Source: Desulfatitalea sp. (GTDB lineage: Bacteria > Desulfobacterota > Desulfobacteria > Desulfobacterales > Desulfosarcinaceae). From it: 5,297 nt of DNA. Under the pieces are notes generated by a model. The model saw only the letters and a program-made list of their open reading frames with translations, was not told the DNA's origin and did no database searches. The stretch lies in NCBI GenBank assembly GCA_013041835.1, contig JABDRH010000515.1:1-5297 (forward strand). The letters run 5' to 3'. Every line of letters begins with the position of its first letter. Within the stretch, counting starts at the first letter, position 1. The translations under genes were made by a program, and so were the position numbers. Positions 1 to 5,297 of this stretch are shown here, in pieces.

Positions 1-14
1 AATATCGAGATATT
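1..14. repeat. short AT-rich inverted repeat at left edge
   Basis: AATATC (1-6) and GATATT (9-14) are perfect inverted copies separated by GA. A short dyad of this kind can be a repressor operator, but it may equally lie inside the 3' end of a gene cut by the window edge, because two reading frames are open across it. No partner site or clear promoter is visible nearby. Confidence 0.25.
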
Positions 15-66
15 CTGTATTTTTGTAACGCAGCCGGGTGAGATGGATCGGCGCATGAAAATGTGA
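1..66 (+). other. possible 3' end of an upstream plus-strand gene
   Basis: Frame 1 is open from the window edge for 21 codons, ending in DRRMKM before TGA at 64-66. Frame 3 is open for 12 codons, ending in LYFCNAAG before TGA at 39-41. Either could be the tail of an upstream coding sequence, and neither is long enough to recognise. If frame 1 is real, the gap to the exporter start is 76 bases, leaving room for a promoter or leader. Runs this short open by chance are common, so this is only a possibility. Confidence 0.2.
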
Positions 67-130
67 AGTTATTTTTGCGCGAGCCCTATGGGCGGTCCTT
101 CAACGGTGTCGGCCGCATGAAATCCGACGA

Positions 131-136
131 TAGGGA
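131..136 (+). promoter_or_regulatory. weak ribosome binding site of the RND exporter
   Basis: TAGGGA lies 6 bases before the ATG at 143. It is a partial match to the Shine-Dalgarno consensus. An in-frame TAA at 137-139 rules out any start further upstream. The next in-frame ATGs, at 167 and 173, have no better purine-rich site in front of them. Confidence 0.45.
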
Positions 137-142
137 TAAACG

Positions 143-2488
143 ATGTTGTTGAGAAAAACGGACCGTATGGACATGAACGATCATGACGACGCCCCTTTCA
201 CCGAACGGGTTCTGTTTGGCAAGCGTCCCTTTTGGATTGGGGCCTTTTTCCTGCTTACCGTTTTTTTCGGTTACCACATGCTCCAGCTCAAGCCCGAAGC
301 CAGTTTCTTACGCATGATACCCACACGGCATCCCTATATTCAAAATTACATGACCTACCAGGACTACTTAAAAGGATTGGGAAATGTCGTTCGGATCTGC
401 GTGGAGACCCGGCGGGGAGATATTTTTTCTTCTGACTATTTGCAAGCACTCAAGAAGATAAACGATGAGGTCTTTTTTATTTCCGGTGTTGATCGATCGG
501 CGGTTAAATCCATATGGATGCCGGCAGTTCGCTGGATGGCGGTAAACGAGCAGGGCTTCACCGGCGGGCCGGTGATCCCGGACACATTCGACGGCAGTGA
601 TCAAGCTTGCCAACAGGTTCGCCTCAACGTGCTCAAGTCCGGACAAGTGGGCGCCCTGGTGGCAAACGACTTCAAGTCCAGCATCATCCTGGCGCCCCTG
701 CACGACATCGATCCGCAGACCGGCGAGCCATTAAACTACCAGACGTTTTCCGAAAAACTGGAACGTGTTCGTGATCAGTACCAGAACGACGTCATTGCGA
801 TTCACATTACCGGATTTGCCAAAGTGGTGGGCGACCTGATCGAAGGGTCCACACGGGTGCTCTTGTTTTTCTTGATGGCCTTTGTCATCTTGCTGGTCCT
901 GTTGTTGTTCAATTCCCGATGCGTGCGAAGCACCACCATGCGCGCGGTTTCCTCTGTCGTGGCCGTGGTATGGCAACTGGGCATCCTCAAGTTGTGCGGG
1001 TATGGACTGAACCCTTACTCCATGCTGGTGCCCTTTTTGATGTTCGCCCTGGGGGTGAGCCACGGCATCCAAATGTTTAATACCATGGCCCATGAAATGA
1101 TGAACGGCGCCGGCAAACAAAAAGCGGCGCGCATGGCATACCGGCTCAACTACAAGCCGGGCCTTGCCGCGTTGATCACCGATTGTATCGGTTTTGCCAC
1201 CTTGTTAATCATCCAGATCGGCGTGATTCAGGATATCGCCGTGGGCGCGAGTATCGGCGTGGCCGTCGTGGCATTTACCGACCTGATGTTTCTTCCCCTG
1301 CTCATGTCCTATTCGGGGATCAGTCAGCGCACGATCGAATTGGTCAGAAAAAGAGACGGTGGAACCGTCCACCCCGTTTGGAATGTGCTGTCAAAGTTCA
1401 CCCAACGCCGATGGGCCGTCAGCGCCATTGGGGTTGCCCTCATCGGCCTGTCCTACGGCCTTTACCTGCGCCAGGATCTGAAAACCGGTGACTTGGACCC
1501 AGGGGCGCCGGAGCTTCGGCCCGCGTCCCGTTACAACATAGACAATGCGTATATGACGGCGCACTATTCAGCCTCCTCCGATATCTTCATCGTGATGCTG
1601 AAAACACCCCCCGCGGGCAACAGCGCCTATCCGGCGGTGGTGGCGACCGACTTGCTAAAATGGCGACTGGCGCAACTCGAAGGCGTGCAAAATGTTGTCA
1701 CCCATGTGGACTACCTCAAGCAGTTCAACGCGGCTTTCATGGAAGGCAACCCAAAATGGATCGCCGTGCCGCGCAGCAAGACGGCCCTGGATACCATGGT
1801 ACTGCGCATACCGGCCGATGTGGTCAATCCTGCCGGCGATCTGACGCCCATGCTCGTCTATCTGGACGATCACAAAGCACAAACGCTGGCGCGCGTCGTT
1901 CAAGCGGTGGAGGCGTTTGCCGATGACAACCAAACGGAAAACTACCGGTTTCTGCTGGCCGCGGGCAACGCGGGCATCGAGGCCGCCACGAATATCGAGG
2001 TGGAAAAGGCATTGGTCATGTTGACCGTTCTCGTCTATGCAGTGGTTTTCCTGGTGTGCGTGATCACTTACCGGGGAATCCGCGGCCCCCTGTGCGTGGT
2101 GATCCCGCTGATGTTGACAACGGTCCTGTGCGAGGCCCTCATGGCCAAAATGGGGATCGGCATCAAAGTGGCGACCCTGCCGGTTATCGCCGTGGGAGTG
2201 GGGATCGGCGTGGACTACGGCATCTACATCTTCAACAAGTTGATGTACTATCGAAAACAAGGTTATCAACTGACGCCCGCATTCTACCGGACCTTGAATA
2301 CCACCGGCCGGGCGGTGACCTTTACCGGCATCACGCTTTCCATCGGCGTGGCCACATGGGCCTTTTCTCCCATTAAATTTCAAGGCGACATGGGTTTTTT
2401 GCTGACCTTCATGTTCTTGTGGAACATGGTCGGCGCCATGATCCTGCTGCCGGCGCTGGCCCATTTTCTGTTGAAGGATGAAAGGTAA
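143..2488 (+). CDS. RND superfamily (MMPL-type) membrane exporter
   Basis: A 781-residue integral inner-membrane protein with the duplicated RND architecture, typical in length for the single-chain MMPL/COG1033 exporter group. By eye the first half has a membrane segment near residues 28-48, an extracytoplasmic domain about 50-235, and five more segments between 237 and 390. The second half repeats this: a segment near 423-442, an extracytoplasmic domain about 445-620, and five segments between 623 and 776. Segment 10 has GVGIGVDYGIYIF (685-697), whose Asp691-Tyr692 matches the proton-relay pair of MmpL-type transporters. The equivalent place in segment 4 reads GVSHGIQ (304-310), without the Asp-Tyr pair. 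The loop text GFAKVVGDLI (224-233) and VANDFKSSII (173-182) resembles exporters I recall beside DUF1329/DUF1302 genes in lipid- or steroid-degrading bacteria. The family is driven by the proton gradient and often moves hydrophobic molecules or lipids; the substrate here is unknown. No adaptor or outer-membrane partner is encoded in the window. The methyltransferase follows after 11 bases. Start 143 is chosen because of the in-frame stop at 137-139; 167 and 173 are possible alternatives. Confidence 0.9.
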   Translation: MLLRKTDRMDMNDHDDAPFTERVLFGKRPFWIGAFFLLTVFFGYHMLQLKPEASFLRMIPTRHPYIQNYMTYQDYLKGLGNVVRICVETRRGDIFSSDYLQALKKINDEVFFISGVDRSAVKSIWMPAVRWMAVNEQGFTGGPVIPDTFDGSDQACQQVRLNVLKSGQVGALVANDFKSSIILAPLHDIDPQTGEPLNYQTFSEKLERVRDQYQNDVIAIHITGFAKVVGDLIEGSTRVLLFFLMAFVILLVLLLFNSRCVRSTTMRAVSSVVAVVWQLGILKLCGYGLNPYSMLVPFLMFALGVSHGIQMFNTMAHEMMNGAGKQKAARMAYRLNYKPGLAALITDCIGFATLLIIQIGVIQDIAVGASIGVAVVAFTDLMFLPLLMSYSGISQRTIELVRKRDGGTVHPVWNVLSKFTQRRWAVSAIGVALIGLSYGLYLRQDLKTGDLDPGAPELRPASRYNIDNAYMTAHYSASSDIFIVMLKTPPAGNSAYPAVVATDLLKWRLAQLEGVQNVVTHVDYLKQFNAAFMEGNPKWIAVPRSKTALDTMVLRIPADVVNPAGDLTPMLVYLDDHKAQTLARVVQAVEAFADDNQTENYRFLLAAGNAGIEAATNIEVEKALVMLTVLVYAVVFLVCVITYRGIRGPLCVVIPLMLTTVLCEALMAKMGIGIKVATLPVIAVGVGIGVDYGIYIFNKLMYYRKQGYQLTPAFYRTLNTTGRAVTFTGITLSIGVATWAFSPIKFQGDMGFLLTFMFLWNMVGAMILLPALAHFLLKDER

Positions 2489-2496
2489 GGAGGTGA
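2486..2496 (+). promoter_or_regulatory. strong Shine-Dalgarno of the methyltransferase overlapping the exporter stop
   Basis: TAAGGAGGTGA is a near-complete complement of the 16S rRNA 3' end. Its first three bases are the TAA stop of the exporter gene. AGGAGG at 2488-2493 leaves 6 bases to the ATG at 2500, an ideal spacing. A second ATG at 2496-2498 is in another frame and soon meets a stop, so 2500 is the start. Terminating exporter ribosomes would sit on this site, suggesting re-initiation and coupled synthesis. Confidence 0.85.
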
Positions 2497-2499
2497 TGA

Positions 2500-3429
2500 A
2501 TGCCAAGAATCTTTTATAAGGGAAAACTCTCTCCATTTTTAAAGGTTGGGGTGATTTCAAACAATGTCATTGCCTGGATGAACGGAAATGCCAGGGATAC
2601 AGACGCCATGAGGAAAAAAATCCAACACGGGTATGAAGGTGCATACAGTGATCATGTGAAACACTATGATGATTTCGCATTCGATCACTACCATGAATTG
2701 GCTGAAAGCCTTTTGAACACTGTAGACTGTAAGGACAAGATCGTCTTGGATGTGGGAAGCGGCACGGGGATACTTGCGAATGTGCTTCTGGCAAGAGGCG
2801 CGAAAAAAGTTGTCTGCGTGGATTTTTCACAATACATGCTGGATCGGTCCAAGGCGAAACTCGAGAAGATGGGTTATCCTTCAGAGAAAATTGAATTCAA
2901 ACAGGCGGATGCGGAAAATTTGCCCTTTGAAGACAATACATTCGATAGGGTTGTCTCCGGGATGATGCTAGGGTTGGCTGTCAATCAGGAAAAGGTCGTT
3001 GAGGAAATGCATCGCGTCCTTTCACCCGGCGGGCAAGTGGTGATATCGGCTCACGGGCCTGAATGGTATTATGAAATATCCGAAACCCTGAGCATGTGTT
3101 TGTTGAAAAACTATACGATGACCAATCTGGGTTCCAGCAGCGGCGTTGAATTCTGGCCCATCACGGAAAATATCTTTGAACGGATGCTGGATAAGAAAGG
3201 CTTTACCCAAACAACCATCAAAAACCAAAAGGGCCGGCTGAATTTCAATACGGGTGAGCAGGCATGGGACTTTGTCGCTGCCTGTTCATCCGCCTGGTTT
3301 CTCGGGGCGTTCAAGCCTGAAGAAAGAAAAGAGGTTGTCGGCAAGGTCAAACAGTATTTTATAGACAAACAGACCACCACAATCTCGTATGAAGCCTTGT
3401 TGGGATACGGGACAAAGGAAGCGTTATGA
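2500..3429 (+). CDS. class I SAM-dependent methyltransferase (Methyltransf_11 / UbiE-like)
   Basis: A 309-residue soluble protein with the ordered motifs of a Rossmann-fold methyltransferase. Motif I is VLDVGSGTG (82-90), the glycine-rich S-adenosylmethionine loop. VVCVDFS (104-110) follows, with Asp108 as the likely ribose-hydroxyl ligand. QADAENLPFEDNTFD (135-149) is the motif II region with the usual acidic-N-LPF pattern. RVLSPGGQVVIS (172-183) is the post-strand signature. This layout is shared by UbiE/MenG quinone methyltransferases and many small-molecule or lipid C- and O-methyltransferases. About 45 residues precede the usual N-terminal helix, and residues 190-309 form an unassigned, probably substrate-binding region. 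It has no signal peptide or membrane segment. It lies 11 bases after the exporter gene and its stop overlaps the next start (ATGA), so it belongs to the same operon. Sampled lines are about 38-50 percent GC, lower than much of the exporter gene. The methyl acceptor cannot be read from the sequence. Confidence 0.9.
   Translation: MPRIFYKGKLSPFLKVGVISNNVIAWMNGNARDTDAMRKKIQHGYEGAYSDHVKHYDDFAFDHYHELAESLLNTVDCKDKIVLDVGSGTGILANVLLARGAKKVVCVDFSQYMLDRSKAKLEKMGYPSEKIEFKQADAENLPFEDNTFDRVVSGMMLGLAVNQEKVVEEMHRVLSPGGQVVISAHGPEWYYEISETLSMCLLKNYTMTNLGSSSGVEFWPITENIFERMLDKKGFTQTTIKNQKGRLNFNTGEQAWDFVAACSSAWFLGAFKPEERKEVVGKVKQYFIDKQTTTISYEALLGYGTKEAL
3414..3429 (+). promoter_or_regulatory. Shine-Dalgarno and ATGA stop-start overlap
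   Basis: AAAGGAA (3414-3420) lies 5 bases before the ATG at 3426. That ATG overlaps the TGA (3427-3429) of the methyltransferase by two bases. This arrangement is typical of translational coupling and fixes the start of the GalT-like gene. In-frame ATGs further in (residues 12 and 19) have less convincing ribosome sites. Confidence 0.75.
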
Positions 3430-4457
3430 ATTTTGAAGCAATAACAAAAGAGACGATCATGCGCAATCCACAAAAAAATATGGCGGAAAGAAGGTTGCCC
3501 AGTGAGATTCGTATTGACCCCCTTACCGGAAGAACCGCCCGGGTCTGCCATTTCATGGAATTGAAATGGAAAAAACCCGATTTCGATGCATGGGTGAAAG
3601 GGACGCAAAGCTGGTGTCCGTTCTGCCCGGACAAGGTAATGACGCTGACCCCCTGTTTTCCCGGGGACCTGGTTCCGGAAGGCAGACTGCAACGGGATGA
3701 TATGGTTATTTTCCCGAATATCGCCCCCTACGATAGTATCAGCGCGGTGGCGACCTTCGGCGCGCGCCATTTTATCCCCATGACCGCTTTCACATCCGAA
3801 CGAATCGCCGCTGCTTTAGACTTTGCCTTGGAATTTTTCCGGCGCGTGGCGCGTTCGAGTCATTCAGAATCCGTTTATCACATGATCCACTGGAATTACA
3901 TGCCGCCGTCGGGAAGCACGGTCCTTCATCCCCACTTGCAGGTCTTTTCCTCATCAACCGCACCGAACCTCATGCGCCGGGAGTTGGTTGATTCCCGACG
4001 ATATCAGGAAAAAAACGGAACCATCTTCTGGGATGATCTGGTGGCCGCGGAAAGGAAGGCCGATGATCGCTATCTGGCGAAAATCGGGCGGACCCACTTT
4101 TTGTCGGCCTACGCGCCCATGGGCGTGGTCGGTGACGTGCTTGCCGTTGTGGAGGATGTCCGCTGCACCCTGCAGCTCAGCGAAGACGATCTGATGGATA
4201 TCGCTGCCGGCATCGTCTCCTTGCTTGGCGAATACGATAAAATGGGGCTATACAGTTTCAATATGGGCTTTTTCACAGGGACGCCGGCAGATGACCATTT
4301 CCGTTTCCACTTGCGCCTGTCGCCGAGAACCTTCTTCAGCCAGCAACTCGGGACACCGGATGTCGGCGCAATGCAGTATTTGCTCAATGAATCGGTATGC
4401 CTGGCCTATCCGGAAACAATCAACGCGTCGCTGAAAAAAGGGTTTACCCCAATGTAG
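3426..4457 (+). CDS. galactose-1-phosphate uridylyltransferase-like protein (HIT superfamily)
   Basis: A 343-residue soluble protein, close to the roughly 350 residues of bacterial GalT, with the family's landmarks in order. SEIRIDPLTGR (26-36) matches the GalT opening. WCPFCP (63-68) gives the zinc-type Cys64-x-x-Cys67. VIFPNIAPYD (94-103) matches the conserved PN-x-x-P stretch. LHPHLQVF (167-174) is the active site, where His170 would be the nucleophile that carries a nucleotide and Gln172 is conserved. NMGFF (279-283), FRFHLRLSPR (292-301) and AYPE (327-330) match the C-terminal half. Known relatives exchange UMP or AMP between sugar phosphates, or cleave Ap4A. Two departures from GalT stand out. 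The usual HPHGQ is HPHLQ, whose HLQ resembles Ap4A phosphorylases (HKHLQ). The TPxH position that supplies another zinc ligand in E. coli GalT appears to be non-His here (MTAFTS, 119-124). It is the last gene of the apparent operon and no Leloir-pathway genes are nearby. The family is secure; the reaction and substrate are not. Confidence 0.8.
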   Translation: MNFEAITKETIMRNPQKNMAERRLPSEIRIDPLTGRTARVCHFMELKWKKPDFDAWVKGTQSWCPFCPDKVMTLTPCFPGDLVPEGRLQRDDMVIFPNIAPYDSISAVATFGARHFIPMTAFTSERIAAALDFALEFFRRVARSSHSESVYHMIHWNYMPPSGSTVLHPHLQVFSSSTAPNLMRRELVDSRRYQEKNGTIFWDDLVAAERKADDRYLAKIGRTHFLSAYAPMGVVGDVLAVVEDVRCTLQLSEDDLMDIAAGIVSLLGEYDKMGLYSFNMGFFTGTPADDHFRFHLRLSPRTFFSQQLGTPDVGAMQYLLNESVCLAYPETINASLKKGFTPM

Positions 4458-4557
4458 CATAATTCGGAGGACGTGAGAGCCAAGGCGCCAAGGGTGAACC
4501 CTGCGAACCCTTGGTAACGCCGGATCTTGCGTCCTCCGGCGTTTGCAGCATTGGGGT
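4446..4557. repeat. 112-base imperfect palindrome between convergent genes
   Basis: Nested inverted repeats share one centre near 4501-4502. ACCCCAATG (4446-4454) pairs with CATTGGGGT (4549-4557). CGGAGGACG (4465-4473) pairs with CGTCCTCCG (4530-4538). GGCG (4484-4487) pairs with CGCC (4518-4521). CCAAGGGT (4488-4495) pairs with ACCCTTGG (4507-4514). The outer arms overlap the last codons and stop of the GalT-like gene and end right beside the stop of the convergent gene. GAACCCT occurs twice near the centre (4496-4502, 4505-4511), so AGGGT can pair with either copy. The structure could be a shared transcript 3' end structure or an inserted small palindromic repeat element; I cannot tell which from one copy. 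Confidence 0.75.
4484..4521. terminator. core hairpin, candidate bidirectional terminator without U-tract
   Basis: The stem GGCG-CCAAGGGT pairs with ACCCTTGG-CGCC, with a three-base bulge (TAA, 4515-4517) and an 11-base loop. It sits between two genes that end facing each other, the usual place for a shared terminator. No run of T follows the stem on either strand, so it is not a classical intrinsic terminator. It may instead mark or protect RNA 3' ends, or act together with Rho. Confidence 0.4.
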
Positions 4558-5297
4558 TCATTCAACAATCCGCTTTTCCAGCAGCGCATTGATCTGCTCT
4601 TGCGTATAGCCCAGCTCCGCCATCACGTCGCGGGTGCCTTGCCCGCGAAATGCTTCCATCTCGCCGATATTGCCGGGTGTTCTCGTCAGGCGCGGCGCGG
4701 GAGCGGGCGTTGGGACCCCGTCTTTTGTGATGAAAACGCCGCGCGCTGCATTGTGCGGATGTGCCGGCGCCTCTTGCAAGTCCAACACCGGTTCGACGCA
4801 GGCATCGGAACCTTCAAAAATTTCAACCCACTCGTCGCGGCGCTTGGTCTTGAATGCCTGGCGAATCCTTTCGGTGATTTCCGGCCATTGTTTCAAATCG
4901 TCACGGGAAGGAATCGTATCCGCGCAGATGCCCAGTCTTGCCAGCAATTCATCATAAAATCTGGCCTCCACCGGTCCCACCGACAGATATTTCCCGTCTC
5001 TTGTCTCATAGCACTGATAGTAGGGACTTTTTGCCCCCAGGACCGTCAGCATGAGTCTCAGCAGACCTGGATTTTGTTTGGAAACCGCATAAAAGGGTGT
5101 GGACAGATTCGCGATGCCGTCCAGCATGGCATGGTCCACGACTTGGCCCTTGCCGGATTTTTCACGTTCCATCAGGGCAAGCACGACGCCCAGGGCACAA
5201 AACAGCCCCCCACCGGACAGGTCTCCCATGTAACTCAGGGGCGGCACCGGCTGGCCGCCATGGTTGGGAAGTATCGAAAGGGCACCGGACAAGGCCA
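4558..5297 (-). CDS. family III CoA-transferase, alpha-methylacyl-CoA racemase type (5' end outside window)
   Basis: About 246 C-terminal residues of a CaiB/BaiF-family enzyme; the full-length family is around 360 residues or more. The frame stays open to the right edge. The codons before the TTG at 5290-5292 are GCC and a partial xTG, giving (L)-A-L-S-G-A-L-S, which matches the family's conserved NYLALSGAL stretch. That TTG is therefore an internal leucine and the true start lies beyond the window. Counting that leucine as residue 1, YMGDLSGGG (21-29) holds Asp24, matching the catalytic Asp of racemases. GAKSPYYQCYETRDGKYLSV (86-105) and PVEARFYDELL (107-117) hold Glu109, matching the catalytic Glu of the GAxEPQFY region. 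The catalytic His in the GHD motif would lie off-window. The racemase group interconverts (2R)- and (2S)-methylacyl-CoA; close relatives transfer CoA between acids. The C-terminal stretch reads RGQGTRDVMAELGY (216-229), with Gly where many homologues have His. It is convergent with the operon and so separately transcribed. A racemase is favoured over a CoA-transferase by the VExxFY region. Confidence 0.85.
   Translation of the reverse strand, partial: ALSGALSILPNHGGQPVPPLSYMGDLSGGGLFCALGVVLALMEREKSGKGQVVDHAMLDGIANLSTPFYAVSKQNPGLLRLMLTVLGAKSPYYQCYETRDGKYLSVGPVEARFYDELLARLGICADTIPSRDDLKQWPEITERIRQAFKTKRRDEWVEIFEGSDACVEPVLDLQEAPAHPHNAARGVFITKDGVPTPAPAPRLTRTPGNIGEMEAFRGQGTRDVMAELGYTQEQINALLEKRIVE

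Noticed and set aside
83..93. GCCC-TAT-GGGC hairpin in the exporter leader
   Set aside because: Four base pairs with a three-base loop is too weak and too common to call a regulatory structure or terminator; no T-run follows.
117..152. Short leader peptide frame starting at ATG 117
   Set aside because: It encodes only 11 residues (MKSDDRDKRCC), lacks a ribosome site, and overlaps the exporter start; nothing supports translation.
143..2488. Naming the exporter HpnN (hopanoid transporter) or MmpL3
   Set aside because: It shares the RND fold, but there are no hopanoid or mycolate genes in view and the loop sequences resemble a different RND subgroup. No symbol is justified.
1655..2560. 301-codon open frame on the minus strand
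   Set aside because: It lies wholly antisense to the well-supported exporter and runs into the methyltransferase start. Its translation is rich in His, Gln, Arg and Gly with no recognisable domain, as expected of a shadow frame in GC-rich coding DNA.
3111..3770. 219-codon open frame on the minus strand
   Set aside because: It spans the junction of two plus-strand genes that carry clear family motifs. Its own translation shows no domain.
4458..4557. Integron attC site
   Set aside because: The gap is palindromic, but I see no paired RYYYAAC/GTTRRRY core sites at its ends, and the flanking genes are long convergent genes, not cassettes.
5290..5292. TTG as the start codon of the minus-strand CoA enzyme
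   Set aside because: The upstream codons in the window stay open and complete the conserved LALSGALS stretch, so TTG encodes an internal leucine.

Overview
The window suggests a GC-moderate, Gram-negative, probably anaerobic bacterium. The gene content (an RND/MMPL exporter of the type common in Desulfobacterota and other lipid- or hydrocarbon-handling proteobacteria, plus an alpha-methylacyl-CoA racemase-type family III CoA enzyme) fits a sulfate-reducing deltaproteobacterium. That assignment is inference from protein style only; no marker gene is present.

Layout: bases 1-142 are a short leader holding the possible 3' end of an upstream gene and a small AT-rich inverted repeat. Three plus-strand genes follow and look like one operon: a 781-residue RND-superfamily membrane exporter (143-2488), a class I SAM-dependent methyltransferase (2500-3429) and a galactose-1-phosphate uridylyltransferase-like protein of the HIT superfamily (3426-4457). 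The exporter stop codon sits inside the methyltransferase's strong Shine-Dalgarno sequence, and the methyltransferase stop overlaps the next start as ATGA, so translation of all three is probably coupled. A 100-base gap between convergent genes (4458-4557) is almost entirely one long imperfect palindrome. A minus-strand family III CoA-transferase/alpha-methylacyl-CoA racemase (4558 to the right edge) is truncated by the window.

Functionally, the three co-directional genes pair a small-molecule methyltransferase and a nucleotidyl- or sugar-phosphate-transferase-like enzyme with an exporter. A workable but unproven reading is that the two soluble enzymes modify a hydrophobic or sugar-linked metabolite that the RND protein moves. 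The GalT-like protein has family landmarks (CxxC, His-Pro-His, C-terminal HxxxH) but departs from canonical GalT at several positions, so its substrate should not be assumed. The convergent racemase-like gene belongs to a different transcript, probably for branched acyl-CoA metabolism. I found no mobile element gene, CRISPR array, tRNA or rRNA.
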